Origin: Lactuca virosa
Lineage: Eukaryota; Streptophyta; Magnoliopsida; Asterales; Asteraceae
Length of the DNA: 64,000 nucleotides
Reading direction: 5' to 3'
Assembly: GCA_928212115.1 (NCBI GenBank)
Contig: CAKMRJ010005412.1
Location: 256,036,328-256,100,327, forward strand
The notes beneath the pieces were generated by a model. That model saw only the letters and a list, made by a program, of their open reading frames with translations, ran no database searches and was not told the DNA's origin. The number at the start of each line of letters is the position of its first letter. The stretch's first letter is position 1. This document shows positions 14,370 through 27,196 of this stretch, one piece after another. The position numbers and the translations under genes were made by a program.

Positions 14370-15310
14370 GGAAACATAAATGTTGTTGATAGAAAACGTA
14401 CCAGTAACCACAGTTGGTTCCTGGCGAGCATCACCAGCACCTATCACAAATGATATTCCTTGGCCACCCTGATTCTTCAGTTTCGGGGAGTCCTTCTTGA
14501 AATTCCTTGGTTGATTGCATTCGAAGCCACTTCGGCTTCCTTCTGTAGTAGTGGTTTAGGTTGTGTTGTCCGTGGTCTTTCTGTAAAACTTAGAAGTGTG
14601 GCCTATTAAGTTACAGATACTACAGACCATGCAATTCTCGACATGATGGAAATTGCACATGGTACAGTGCAGTAAATTCCCAGAGTGGAGTTTTGATGGA
14701 GTGGGAGCGTTTATGATTACATTGTATACAACCATAGGTTTTGGATTGGGTTTGTGGTGCTTGAAGTTCCCTTTTGACTTGCCATGGAACTTCCATTTTG
14801 TACTCCCAGTCTGGTTCTTTTCGGTTTGTGGGGTTATGGTACCCTAACGGATACACTACTCAGTCAATTGATAGGCCAACTGCTTGGCACTATCAAAGAT
14901 AGTGGGTCTGGATGCAGTAACCAGACCTTGACCTGGTGAAGCTAATCCCTAGATGTACCTTTGGTATTTTTGTATTTCGGGTTCACCATTCCTGGGTAAC
15001 GGTTTGTGAGGTTGTTAAATCGGGAGGTGTAAGCAGTCACCTCCAACCCTTTCATGGTAAGGTTCCAAATTGTAGAGAGTGATCAGTTCCAGAAATCCTA
15101 TAGATTTCCAAATTTTAGAGGGAGAATTGAAATCCTACCAATTTCAAATGATAAAGAGAGAAGTTTGGAGACTACAGAATGATCGATTGGGAACTATGTG
15201 TTTCTCTGCTACGATAGTAGCGGAGCTATTGGCTCTTTGTTTTTCTTCGGGTTTAGATGAACTAGGAAAATCTGAACGTTATCCCATATAAGTATTTTAA
15301 AATGTATACG
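14370..15310 (-). pseudogene. G1 gag with zinc knuckle and start of protease
   Basis: On the minus strand, 15060-14980 reads GLEVTAYTSRFNNLTNRYPG, the C-terminal capsid region of chromovirus gag, followed by frame changes. Around 14665-14590 it reads CTMCNFHHVENCMVCSICNL and then IGHTSKF, a degenerate CX2C...CX2CX4H zinc-binding region. From 14470 to 14370 it reads VIGAGDARQEPTVVTGTFSI, the linker into protease. Only gag and the edge of PR lie here; pol continues below S3 at 11243. Family role: particle coat and RNA binding. It is broken by several frameshifts. Confidence 0.8.
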
Positions 15311-15895
15311 TTGTTTTGGGTTTGATATAAGGTTTCTAAGGTACTAGGTTTCTGCAGCGAATCTTGAGAAGATCCTTCAATCTCTAAAACTTTCAACCAT
15401 TGTAGTCTGTCAAACTCCTTGCTCAAGGTTGGTTGTTCACCGGCCCGACAATAAATAACATAGACGTACGTTCCAGGTTTATTTATGGTATGGCTTATGT
15501 ACGGTACTAATCTTAGTTGAGGCGTTTTACCTAAAGGGTTGAGTTAGTAGTTTTAGTTGGAGGCATGTTAGAGTTTTATTAAGTGTTCCCATCACGGGTC
15601 AGAGTATATATAACTCTTATATATTATTGTTGGTGGGGTTTGTAGTATTATTATATTTTGTTTTGTACTCCAAGACTACCAAGTACATATGAGGGCCTGA
15701 CAGGAAACGCCGGAGGGTAGGATCATTTTAGCAATTAAGCCATTCTGAAATCCAACAACCCAAGCGACATTTCAAACCATATTCCCCTTACCGTAAGTAG
15801 CTAAGAAGTACTGTATTTAATATTAATAATACTTTTATTAGAAGCTAGTTGCTATAGTTATATTCCTCTTTCGAGGATACGAGTTTTCTACAGCC
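15311..15895 (-). other. G1 leader and degraded gag start
   Basis: This lies between the G1 primer site and the readable gag. I could not recognise the gag N-terminus. It is taken as the 5' untranslated leader plus a decayed gag start. Confidence 0.4.
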
Positions 15896-15916
15896 AATTT
15901 AGCTCTGATGTCAATC
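15896..15916 (-). promoter_or_regulatory. G1 primer-binding site, altered
   Basis: On the minus strand, directly after the LTR end, it reads GATTGACATCAGAGCTAAAT. The core ATCAGAGC matches the initiator-methionine tRNA type of site seen intact in G2 (TGGTATCAGAGC, 38588) and C2 (57595), with changes at the first bases. Confidence 0.7.
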
Positions 15917-16547
15917 TGTCACACCCCCGGCCGAGGTGGCGGAACACGCTGGGCTGTGCGACTAAGTTCATAGATCACAGGTAAACTGGATATATAGCAC
16001 AAGTACAACAATAAAAAAATAACATTCGAGTTCCATCTTGATATTTGAATACAAACTTTTTACAAATAATAATAGTACACGAATTTCCTTAACAGATAGG
16101 CATATAATACAACAGCAAGTAAACTAGGTCACCTGTAATCCAGTCTGTCTTGAATGTTTGTTTGGTGATTTCCTGAGAATACATGTAGTTTTGATGGTCA
16201 ACACGTGGTTGGTGAGCGTTACAGGTTTTCTGCTAACAACAGTAATACTTTTAAAAAGTCTAAAAAGTATTATTTTTGTGTACGTATGACAATATTTAAA
16301 ACAGTGTTTGCAATGAGTCTTTAAAAGCCCAAAATGTATTTCAGTATAAGTAAATCCATACTTTAAACTGTATTTGTAATAAATCCTTGAATGCCAAAAT
16401 GTATCTTTTGTATAAGCAAATCCATACTTTAAACTGTGTTCGTAATTAACCTTTGAATATCCTTAAAAACCAAACTGTTATGTTACATAAGTAATTCCAT
16501 ACTTAAAAATAGTTTTGGAAGCAACCAAGCCCATGGTTGGTAGTGAT

Positions 16548-16607
<60 letters not shown>

Positions 16608-19600
16608 TAGTTAATATTTATAGTGAGTCCTATAATCGAGCTATGTGACTGAGTGTACCCCCTACAACGCTTCATTGGACGTTGTAGTAACAGTTGTAGA
16701 CACCTATCACCCGCTTCGATTGATCGGTCTAGGTTTGTAGCTAGCAACCGCACGTGGGGATGTCAACCCTGTATAGATCTATACATATGTATCTTGCTCC
16801 GAAGATTAACGATTATAGTAGTGTGGGTATGCTAAGTGTTTAAACTCAACTAATGAATAACGTCTCACTAAAAAGCCCTTAACTAAAAAGTTTGCGAATA
16901 ACTCTCAGCCCTAACTTAATTGTGATTAAGTCACTAGGCATAATGAATATCATTGTATAAAGTTCATAAAAGTCGAGTATGTTTGACATATATGTAAAAG
17001 TGTAATGTGTTCGTTTTTATAAAAATTAATGTTTCAAATTAATGAACATATGTACATGTATAAACGTTGTGTACTTCAACATTTAAATAAACATGCTTAG
17101 TAATAGTTTGAATCCTTGAAATACTACAGAGTTTCATAACATGCTTGTTATAATATGCAATGTCACATAAAAATCATATAATTTTGTAACATGTAGTATT
17201 TGTTGTGTGAACTGGTTATTTCACGATAAAATAACCATAATACGTATACGAAAAATTTATACTAGTATATTTGTAACAATATGGTAAATTGTTAAATAAT
17301 AATATTTTTATAAACTAGATTTATTGTATTTTTGCATAAAAAGGAAATGGATTTGTATAAACAAAATATTTAGGCACATGTATTTCCCCCCGAAAAAGTT
17401 AAAATATTAAAAAGGGGTCGTAAGCACTCACCCTTGAAGCATGAGTTCCATTTGTTCAAAATCGTTTTGTTTGAGAAGCTTGACGTGAGAAACCGTAAAT
17501 CCACAATTCTTAAACTTTGAAATACTCTCGGGATCATTTCGTAACAAATTTGAACTATCAGGGACTGATTTGTAACTTCGCTAAAGTATAGGGGCTTTTT
17601 GGTAATTTAATTTAATGGTTAGGACCATTTTGGTAAAAAATATACCAAGTGAGGGGTTGTTTGTAGATAAATGGAATCACTTTTTGGGGATTGGGACCTA
17701 TTTTGAATGAAGAGGATAAATGGAATCACTTTTTGGGGATTGGGACCTATTTTGAATGAAGAGTTTAACAGGGAGGGTAGTTTGGTCATTTTATAACAAA
17801 TACAATGGTATCCGTGTAAGCAAAGGAATGAACGAAGGCACGAACGAAGGGAGGGGAAAAGACGTACAAAGTAGCGACTGGTGGGTGATCGATCCATTGT
17901 GAGGAGGAGGAATTCCACTCTCCGGCGACTCCCTTAGGAGCTTTTGTACGTCGTCGGCAGCAAGGAGGTCCGATGGCGAAGCAATGACCGAAGGTGGAGA
18001 GAGGGGAAACGTGAAGCGACTGCGAGACCTGATGGCGGTCGTCATCTCGCGAAGGAGATGGAGCGATCGGCGACGAGGGGTTTGTCTTCGGGGTTTTACG
18101 AGGCTGAAGTGACGGAGGAAATGGTGGAGTGTCGCGAGGGTCGATGGGGTGAGCGATTCAAGGGTTCGGTGGGAGGAACTGACGAGAGGAGAAGAGGAGT
18201 GCGAGGGTGGGGCTGTTACATCGATCAGTAGCAGGTGAGCGAATGGGGGCTGCTCCGGCAGCCTCCCCTGTTCTTCTTCTTCTTTCTTTTCTTTTTCTTT
18301 TTTTGATTGTTCTTGACAGAAATTGATATAGGGAATGGATGTTTATGTGTTGATGTTTGATAAAGAATCGATGGATGTTTGGGTTGAGGCTTGGTCATCG
18401 GAACAGAAAGGGACAAAGGTGGATTGTAATGTTCTTAGTCCATTGGTTGCAGCTCAATGAAAGAAGAAGGTAGTAGTAAAAGCGATTCTCAGGGTGTTTT
18501 TGGGAGGGTTCGATTGACAGGAAACAAAAAGATAATCAGTTGAGGAAAAAGGGTGTTTGGCTGTTTGTTGTCCACCGAAAGGGTAGAAAAAGAACAGGAT
18601 GAATCTTTTTTTTTTTTTTTTTTTTTTTTTTTTGAATGTTTGAATGTTTCAGTTGACAGGGAAGGAAAACGGATTAAGAAAAAGAAAGTGTTTATGTTCT
18701 TCCTCCTGATTGTTCACGATCAGAAGATGATAGAGTGTGTTTGAGTATCGATTTTTTTTTATCTTTGTACATTGTTTTGAGTGTGGTTTTGGATAAGCTG
18801 AAGGTTAGAAGCAAGTTGTACAATAATTGAGGACCTTATAAGTTTCATCCTTGTTTGGCTGTCAATTTAAGAGTAAAGAATATAAGTTTTATTTTAGTAT
18901 TTGGTATTATGTATTTGTTTTTCTATGTATGTAATGTGTGTGTATTGATTTAATTAAATATGTATTTGTGTATGAATTTATTGATTTGTATGGATGTATA
19001 TTTTTAATAGATTTAATATACACTCTTGTATGTATGTGTATATAGGTTGGCCACATTTTATAACAACAATACATACATAATATTTATACACTTTTATATT
19101 AAAAGTTTTCCATGTATGTTTGTAATATATATAAAGAAATTGAATATTTAGACATAATAGGTGTCCAATTTTTGACATATATACTATTAATTGGTATTTG
19201 GAAGTGTTACATAAACGTATATATAAATTTATATATATTTATTGTTGTTATATAACTCTTAATTATATAACATATATGCATTGCGATTATACGATTAATT
19301 TGGATATTTTGAAGTCGCATACGACACCAAAAATATTTATACATATATAGTGGCCTTGTCATTATAAATCTTATAAATATTTTTCACAATAATAGCTACA
19401 ATATATTTTATATATATTTATTTATCGTGATGTATACCTTGATTCTCGTGTCCTCTTATCGATTCATATAAATTTTCTAAAAACGTCTGCTTAATGTTCA
19501 GGTCGTGGTGATTCCAAAAATGTAGACGGAATTGAATTATGTTAAACTGATCTTTGTGAAATGACGTTTAACGTTTCACGTTTAATTAAGCTGACAAAAC

Positions 19601-20167
19601 GTCTGATTTTTTACTTTTATAATTATTTTTATAAAAATATTTCAAATATGTACTTTGATATTAGGCTATAGCCTGAGTCCAAAAATGCTTTCGGAATTTC
19701 CATTTGAGGTGTGCAAGTCCCTCAACGGTTAGAAACGGTTTTAGCGATTTTAAGAAAATCAGTATTATACTGGTTTTGGAATCTTAAAACGGTCATATCT
19801 TTTGCATATGAACTCCGTTTTGGACGTTCTTTATATTTTCGGAATCAGGGAAACCGTTTTGGACATTCTTTATATTTTCGAAATCAGGGAAACACATACT
19901 ACGAGACTAGAGTGTTTGTATTGCTCACAACTGCTTAATACGAAATTTTAGTTTTTCAGACACATTCCTAAGGTTGCAGTTTGAGATGTTTGATTTGTTT
20001 GTCATATTACATTTTTGGAAGTAAGATACCATCTGGTATCTTATAATAGTTGAAATAACTCATTTATTTTATATTGGGTGGACTAAAACTCAATGAGTCA
20101 ATTTACTAAGAGACTTACTGTGAACTTGACCGTTCACAGTCTTTGACCTAAATTTCGGGATGTCACA
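15917..20167 (-). repeat. G1 5' LTR (right copy, long form)
   Basis: Runs from TGTCACACCCCCGGCCGAGG to CGGGATGTCACA (4251 bp). It matches the left LTR except for about 1.2 kb at 17848-19070. It contains an AT tract at 16550-16604, a 48-bp tandem duplication at about 17666-17762, poly-T at 18608-18632 and a 38-bp duplication at about 19815-19890. It is followed by the AATTC duplication. Confidence 0.88.
17848..19070. other. GC-rich segment present only in the right G1 LTR
   Basis: The segment begins with a gene-like, GC-rich part (17848-18270) and continues into T-rich sequence with poly-T. Open frames at 17944-18231 (+) and 17791-18045 (-) are not recognisable. The left LTR has in its place a short junction with a copied 39-nt filler, so loss from the left LTR is likelier than gain by the right. 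It may contain the LTR promoter, or a captured host fragment. Confidence 0.55.
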
Positions 20168-22549
20168 AATTCAGCTCCGGTACCCATTAGGCAAGATCAG
20201 GAAGGTGAGGGAGAGAACGTCCTAATGGGAGATAATCGGCGGGGGGGGGGGGGGGGGGGGGGAGGAGGAGGAGGAGGAGGGCATAGCTACAACAATAAAG
20301 CTAAGCCGGGAGCTACAAAGGCATCCGACACGAACACCCACACGGGTTCGGTCTTCTCAAACTTCCTTGCACATCACCTCAAGGCAAGAAGCCATGACGG
20401 ACGACAGCAAAAGCCCAAAAGTCGACCTACCCCGGGTGAGGAAGTATTGACCCGTAGAGGCCTAGAAGCCCACCTCTCTTGTGAAACTAAAAAACAGAAA
20501 ACACGAAAGCACCAGGATACGGAGAAAAGATTGCCAAAAATATGGATAGACAAGAAAGCCAAGTGAGCTCCCAGAAAAGAAGTCAGCTTAGGACAAATCG
20601 ACAAAACCACAGGGCCCTCTAGCCAAATCAGATTACACTCAGATCACCTCCAGGATGACCTCCCACCAAACAAAGCCCCAAACACCAATACAAGGGTAGA
20701 CATGGAGGTTGTGACAAAGCATAAACAAAAGAACCAGTCAGAAGGCACCAGGAGACAAGAGGATCTGAAGGTCACTCCCGGGAAGGCAGTCCACCCAGAA
20801 ATATCAAGATCCCGCATGTGCAAGGATACAACCATGCCCTGGGAAAACACGCTCAGGCGATACCAGGGCTACAAGAGCATAGATGCCGCAGGGCTACCGC
20901 CTGACGGAAACGTACCATACAGCCAGGCGAAGACCGGGAAAGCAGTGTCACTGCTCAAGGTAACGATTTGATTGTCGCGAAAACCGAACTTCTACAGAAA
21001 CAACAACGAAGCAAAGCAATATGTGGGTGTGAGCAGGTCCGCCAAGGAACGTGCAAGAAGAAATGTAAGAACAAATCAAGGGGGAGTTCGGAACATAAGA
21101 GCCCAAAATGGGGGTGTATCCCCGGAATTTAACACTCAAACGGATCATACCACCATCCCTAGAGCAAAGGGAGAGACCTAAATGAAGCGAATCCGAAGTA
21201 GGGGCAATGTGATCAAACTTCGAATGGATAATTACACCCCAGAAAAACAACACAAGGGCCAAGAGTTGGCTCACATAGCAGTCACCCCTCTTCCCTTATT
21301 CAAAAAAAATGTAGATCTTCCCAGAAAGAAAAACATCATTAATGAAACTATGAAAGTTGTCTTTTCACAAAATATACATATACCGTTAAAATATATGTAC
21401 TCGAGCTCGACACCACCCATAAGAGGTTGTACATATTTACCAAACGACAACAAGGATTGATCATCCACGTCGTTTGAGCGAAACCGATGTAAGAAGGAAA
21501 CCATAGGCTTCAAAGGCTCATAACCTTTCCTTAAAAATACGTCAGTAAAATTGAAAGAGCCACAACTCCTGACCATGACAAGTAGGGGCCTTAATGGATC
21601 ATAACTTTTCCCTCGAAATATACAATACCTAAGCCCTTAGGCCTCGAGGTGATGATCTCGACCTGGCTTAGATGACTGGGGTCGGAGTGCAATCCTCCTT
21701 GACTCAGGACTTAGAGAAAAGTCCCAAAAAGGCAACACAAAAAAAACCTTTAGTTAAAAAAGGGCGCCCTAACAAAATGAACCAGCCAGAGTTCATAACC
21801 AAAGGCCAACCAAGGCCTTGATCCTACAATGATAAACCCAGAACACTAAAAAGGGACAAACTCCAACCCCACCAGAGCGAGCTCCCGGGCTAAACCCAAG
21901 AAACATGCTTTGGGTCCAGCGAATCTACCAAACAAATGGGAATCATAACCAATTTCCCTCAACGCGAAACCAAAAAGCACGACTGCTCCAAAGGCCAATA
22001 TCAACCTTCAAGACAAACCTAAACCTAAGGTAGCCAACACGAACCACCAAGGACAACAAGAAAATGCGATAAACTAAGGAAAGTTAAAACATCAAAAAGT
22101 AGGGAAGTTAAAATTGTCTGTTAGACAGCCCCCAGACTTAGAAACGCCACACATGGCCCAATACGAAATCAAATATTACCTAATAAGATTGTCTCACAAA
22201 CACCGGAAAGATCCAAACAATTTCTCAAACAACAAACAACTGAGGGGAGGATAAAAATCACATACTGGGAGGAGTGGAAGAAGGTCGAGCCCCAGAAGTG
22301 TTGGCCTCAAGATGTTTCCCTTCGACGTCTGGATCACTACACAGTTGATGGAGACCCTACATTTTCAACTCACCAAGGTGGAGGTAGGAGGAAAAATCAG
22401 TCTCCAGGAAAGACTTCACCTCCGCATGCATTGCCTGAGTATGCTCCAGAAGGGTACTCGGCTCGCCAGACACGAATTTCCCGGTAGCACTCTGCTCCCT
22501 AATCACCTACTTACCACCCTCAACCCCGGCAGCCATGCAAGCTGCCTTC
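20168..22549 (+). other. T1 right part, no recognised domain
   Basis: Sequence resumes after the AATTC duplication. It contains a poly-G tract followed by GGA repeats (20239-20280) and several short plus-strand frames rich in Lys, Arg, Gln and Pro (20225-20566, 20702-20971, 20972-21181). None shows RT, RNase H or integrase motifs. It may be a linker or a nonautonomous middle region of T1. Confidence 0.45.
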
Positions 22550-24536
22550 ATACGCCTCACACAGAAAAGTCAGTGCTCTCAACCACCTTGTCCACCACCC
22601 GAACAACACCCTTCTGGATCAGCCACTTCAAATCATCCTCCACAACCTTCCTCCTCATGCCCCCCTTCCAATAGCCTACTAACATCCTCCACTTGACCCT
22701 CCAGCACCCTCGTCTCCTCCGCCAAGACCTCGATTCGCTGAGAAAAACGTTCCACCGACCCGTCCAAAGTTGCCACCCTTTCCTCCAAAGATGCTTTTTC
22801 CCTAGCCAAGATATGGTAATGCTCCTCAAGCATGCGCTTCTCCTCCTCCAAACTTAACAGATTCACCTTTAGCTTATCCAACTCGGCCCTTATATAGGCA
22901 AGCTCTCTAGAGTCCGAACTAACCTGGCGAAGGCATTGTGCAACAGCAACCATGTAGGGGCAACATGAGCGGCTGCGTATTGCAGGCTGTTAGCTATATG
23001 GGAGTTAGAGAGGAGTTCCAGAGCTTCAATCGTACCTGGAGGAAAGGAATGAAGACTCCATTCGTACGCAACAGAATGCTTCGTCAAGAGAGAATCTCAT
23101 TTAAGCTTCCACTCTGGCACATAGATGGCAAAAATCGACGGAGGAGGAGAGGAAGAACCTGCAAAAACTCCGTCTCTCGCTGGGAATAAAGCTGGTTCGG
23201 GAGGAACTTGGGACATGTCATCTGAATCAAGCCCAAAGATCCCCTACAGGGTGGTAGCATTCTAGGGCTCCTTCTTGGGTTAATGAGGTTGTTATGTCGC
23301 CTCTTTACTCATTCCCTCCGACAGTTTCGATGGGTCATCATCGGGAATGTTCACAACAACGTCAGACTCCCCCAAAAGGAAGTCCACATTTCGCCTTTTA
23401 TAAAGGCGTCGGATAGAAGAACTAACATCGGCACCCTCCGTATGTGGAGAGTCCAACCAGGCTAACCGTCGCTTAGAAGCCAAGCGCCTATCCCTCGTCA
23501 CCAACTCAGTCGGCAACTCCTCCTCATGATCGGAGGGCAAAGGATCGTCGCGGGAGGCTCCCCCAATAGGCACGTCGACCAACACTCGATCGGCAGAGGG
23601 GCTGGATCCGGGCGGAGAACCAGTGTGAGAGCCAATAAGAGCCAGAGCATAGTCGGCACTGACCGGTGGAGGAAGCGTCTCTACCAAGGGCACCTCCCGG
23701 TATTGACAGGTGCCCTGAAAATGGCCCCTCAACACCATCTCGAAGGGGATAACCCTCCCACAACCTACAAATAAAAACCAAGCCAACGTAATTAAGGACA
23801 AGGACAGAATTACTAGTCACGCAGCACACAGACAAGCACGGGAAGATGGGAATCAAAAAGGGGGTGGGGGAAGGAGAGGTACTTACCGTCCTTCTCAATG
23901 TAAAATTGAGGCATCATTCCCCACACCCTCCAAGAAGCACTCATACCGACGACGTCCAGCATGCATTCCTCCCCGTTGAAAGAGATGGTTCTCAACGCCC
24001 CGACCACAGTTTTGATGGCCCCCCAGAGAGCAAGAAACCGATCAGTGAAATTGATCCGACGAGGATAACCGTAGTTGACCAAATCACGGTTTCCCACAAC
24101 CACTTGTCCTGCCATTTTTTCTTGGGAGCCTTCTGATTAATGATGAATGCGTGGATTCCCCACCGCTGAGAGAACGTATGCACCCCAAACTGAGTCGACG
24201 AGTAGAAGAAGTACTTGAAAGCCCAGAACTGGGGAAGCACACCCAAACCCTGCATGCCATTTCGAAGCCAACGATCTTGTTGACGGCGTTAGGAGTCAGA
24301 TTATCGACAAAAAAACCATATTGACGCATAATATCATCAAAAAAATCGGACGTGGGAAGCCAGAGCCCCGCCTCAAAGATTGGTACAGGGACTCCAACCT
24401 TCCCCTCCGGAGGACGGGAAATGATAGCCCCTTTCTGAGGGTATTCCACCCAGTGCTTGGGAAGAAAACCGAACCGTTCTTGAAGATCGGAAAACTAACT
24501 TGGAGAAGGCACGATTTTAATGTTTTGGGTAGCCAT
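22550..24536 (-). pseudogene. T1 antisense additional ORF, 'putative gypsy type transposon' family-like
   Basis: A likely start ATG is at 24536-24534, followed by an in-frame stop near 24497 and then a readable stretch to about 24230: PPEGKVGVPVPIFEAG, LPTSDFFDDIMRQYGFF, LTPNAVNKIVGFEMACR. A frameshift moves it to WAFKYFFYSSTQFGVHTF, KAPKKKWQDKWLW, and another to 24115-23813. Further down are an acidic, low-complexity region (23801-23292) and a Leu/Glu-rich coiled coil of about 100 residues (22953-22633). This order matches the Transposase_28-like protein encoded antisense in some Tat elements. Its biochemical role is not established. At least three breaks make it a pseudogene. Confidence 0.7.
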
Positions 24537-24917
24537 TGTTCGTCAACAAGAAAAGGACGAGAACGGAGAAGAAAATTAAAAGATTAGAAAGAAGGAAGGA
24601 GTAATAGAAGCAAGAGGAAGTGAAGAAAAGGAAACCAACACAAATAAAGGAAGTTTTAAATGCAGGCGGGAAGCCCAAGCGGTTATAATGATGAAACCTC
24701 TGAGAATTATGCACCAATAGCAGTTAACCACTAGTAGAGCACAATCCGCCAATAGGACGCCTCCGCATCTAGTCGGCCTAGAAGGGACAAAAAGGTATTG
24801 TCGGGATCTTGTCCCCTCCATGGAAGGTATAAACTGAACACATCTCCTCAAAGAGAAGGGATCGCCTTTATCACACTTTTCAGCTAAACCCATATCCTCT
24901 TAACTAGTTACTAACTA
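24537..24917. other. Upstream flank of the T1 antisense ORF
   Basis: About 380 bp with no recognised coding. It lies upstream of the antisense ORF start and ends at the G3 LTR. If T1 kept a 3' LTR it should begin here, but no TG...CA pair could be confirmed. Confidence 0.4.
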
Positions 24918-25204
24918 TGTAACATACATAAAATTCAAGCCAATTTAAAACTTTTTCAACCATTAAAAAACCATTAATTATTACAAAGTGTTTTCAAAAT
25001 AGTTTCATGTCAGAGTATCCCAGAAATCAAAATCATAAAATATGAGGAGGTGCACGATCATCCCTTCGCCTTCCCGCGATCATTTGAAGTACCTTAAACA
25101 AAATCAACAACTGTAAGCCCGAAGCTTAGTGAGTTACCCCCAAAATACCAACGCCATACAAACCATAACAATATCATACAAACAGCATGCATACTGAGCC
25201 ATCA

Positions 25205-25340
25205 GCCTGACTGGACCGCCTCGCAGGGCCTACAACCTGACTGGACCGCCTCGCAGGTACGTTTGGACCACCTCACGGAGTCTACAACCTATCCGGACCG
25301 CTCGTCGGGCCTTCGGCCTGACTACTACGCTGTTACCGGG
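25205..25340. repeat. G3 LTR minisatellite, CTGGACCGCCTCGC unit
   Basis: Imperfect tandem units of about 36-38 bp contain CTGGACCGCCTCGCAGGGCC and variants, ending in CTATCCGGGCCACCCTAGGT. A second array of the same unit lies inside the G3 internal region at 28868-29040. Confidence 0.8.
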
Positions 25341-25470
25341 TCTGCAGTCTATCCGGGCCACCCTAGGTATGTTGGCCTAGAGCACAAAGCAGGACCGCCT
25401 CAACCCAACTCCCAATCAAATAATCAACACATGAATATCATACGCTAGCTAGCATGTATAGACAGTCATA

Positions 25471-25619
25471 CAGATCTATCAAATCACTAATCATAGCATC
25501 ATCCTATATAACAGGATACCGATCTAACCGATCACTAAACATAGCATCATCCTATATACCAGGATACAGATCTAACATATCACTAAACATAGCATCATCA
25601 TATAACCAGGATACAATCC
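25471..25619. repeat. G3 LTR tandem repeat, three units of 52-54 bp
   Basis: Three units share ATCACTAAACATAGCATCAT, followed by CCTATATACCAGGATAC or a close variant. It is nearly exact over the last two units. Confidence 0.85.
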
Positions 25620-26279
25620 AAAAAGGACCGGCCTTGGTGCCTTAGACCCTGTTAGTATAGTGAGAAGAATTCACATCACACTGCCGATCACACAGACGAT
25701 CCCTGACTGCTGGCTGCCAGGACCCCGAACCGCCAACATCAAAACAACACCCCCATACGCAGCTGACTGCAGATCTGCTACCTCGTGTGCACTAACAGAC
25801 ACCAAAATGACAATCCATCTCTGGCCACTGACTCACACTATGAATCCAATACAGGGTAAAAGACCTTTTTACCCTTCCTCAAGCTTGGCCCAAATCCAAG
25901 GCCCAACTAGATGACAAAAGGCCCAATATCAAAATAAATCCTTAAGTCTAAATATGGCCCAATTTTCCAAATTGGGCCTAATGGCCTTCACTCAAGAAGA
26001 TCCAACAAGCTAAAAGCCCAAACATAAATCCCAGACAGTCCATCACAACCCAATGCAAGCCAAACCCAACTCTTTATCCAAAAGGCCCAAATCTCTTCAA
26101 GCCCACATTTGGCCCAATTTTCCAAATTGGGCCCAACTCCTTATTGGGCCTCGTCCAAAGGTCTGCTCCTCTAATTGGCCCAAAACACACCTATTCAGTT
26201 GGTCCAGTAGGTCCCAAGTATCAAGCCCAACAGATGGCCCAATACCCGAAGCCCAAAGTCCGAAATCTGAACAGAGAAC

Positions 26280-26367
26280 GTACGCGGGGCGTACGTCGCC
26301 TCGCATTGACCAGTTACGGGGGACTTGACTCCGAACGCGGGGCGTACGAAGCCTTACGCGGGGCGTA
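26280..26367. repeat. G3 palindromic phrase cluster, distal
   Basis: Three copies of a GTACGCGGGGCGTAC-like phrase occur (26280-26294, about 26334-26348 and 26354-26367), with arms TACGC and GCGTA around a GGG centre. In the minus orientation they lie downstream of the TATA box, so they would be in the transcribed part. Confidence 0.8.
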
Positions 26368-26933
26368 CCCTCGCATGTCTTAAAACTCCCATAAGTGCTT
26401 AATGGCTTAAGCACTTAAGCCCAAATTACAGATCCACTACTCAAATGTGCTCTAGAATCATAAAGTCTCAAACTTTAAGACTTTGAATGTCCAAAAAGGT
26501 TTAATACATGGTCTTAATCCATTAAGACCTCCTACAAAGAACAAGGGACCAAACTAGCTCAAGGGACTTCATTTTTATGCCTTAGGACCCATCCTAGGGT
26601 CTGAAAGGACAGCTTAACTCGACCAAAACAGAGCATGTACAAAAAGACACTCTTTGGGACAAGAAGGATACCAAAAGCAACCTGAATGAGATCTAACCAG
26701 TCTAAGCATAAAGGTAGGAACTTTTTACCTTTTGGAGCTTCCAAATGACAAGAGGATCCCAGATCTACAATCTTGCTTCATTCTCCAAACACCTTGATGC
26801 AACTTCTTCTTCTTCAACTACCCAAAACACACACTTTTAGCTCACACACTCAAGAGAGAGGCTATGGTTTGGGGAAAACGACTCAAAGCTAAAGAGGCTG
26901 GAAGGATAGAGGGTAATGAGCTCATAAGGACAC

Positions 26934-27047
26934 TTATATACCTCCCAAACCCTAAATATTAGGGTTTGACTCTGGCACCCGTACGCCCACCGTACATATG
27001 TGTACGCCCTAGTACGCTTAGCGTACTCACATGTACACCCAACGTAC
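26934..27047 (-). promoter_or_regulatory. G3 TATA box with upstream palindromic phrases
   Basis: The minus-strand TATATAAG is at 26941-26934. Upstream of it, at 26981-26995, 27012-27026 and 27033-27047, lie GTACGCCCACCGTAC, GTACGCTTAGCGTAC and GTACACCCAACGTAC, each a GTACNC/GNGTAC inverted repeat. Spacing to the TATA box is about 40 to 106 bp. The promoter call is an inference from the TATA box and LTR position. Confidence 0.65.
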
Positions 27048-27180
27048 TACTCAAACTTCCAAAATCACCATTTTTCCACTAGGGCCTTCCTTGCTACTTC
27101 TTTCCAAACCAAGGGCCAAAATGACATAATTTAAAGTCCACGGGATGAATTTGAAGTTACCTGAAAGATGGGGTGTTACA

Positions 27181-27196
27181 ACTCTCCCCCACTCAA
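27181..27196 (-). promoter_or_regulatory. G3 polypurine tract
   Basis: On the minus strand GAGTGGGGGAGAGT directly precedes TGTAACACCCC. It fits the plus-strand primer of an LTR element and fixes the G3 orientation. Confidence 0.8.

Larger units (their letters stand above)
24918..27180 (-). repeat. G3 3' LTR
   Basis: Runs from TGTAACATACAT to GGGGTGTTACA (2263 bp); on the minus strand it starts TGTAACACCCC. The left flank is AACTA (24913-24917); the partner duplication is outside the window. It contains a GGACCGCC minisatellite (25205-25340), a 52-54-bp tandem repeat (25471-25619), TACGC palindromic phrases (26280-26367 and 26981-27047) and a minus-strand TATA box. Confidence 0.82.

Noticed and set aside
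17944..18231. Possible host exon in the right G1 LTR
   Set aside because: No recognisable domain, no splice context I trust, competing open frame on the other strand; kept only as a finding to check.
20225..20566. Glycine-rich protein gene
   Set aside because: The Gly run is a poly-G/GGA tract in a decayed element; no conserved continuation.
22633..22953. Independent coiled-coil host protein
   Set aside because: It lies downstream of, and on the same strand as, the broken antisense ORF of T1 and fits as its C-terminal part.
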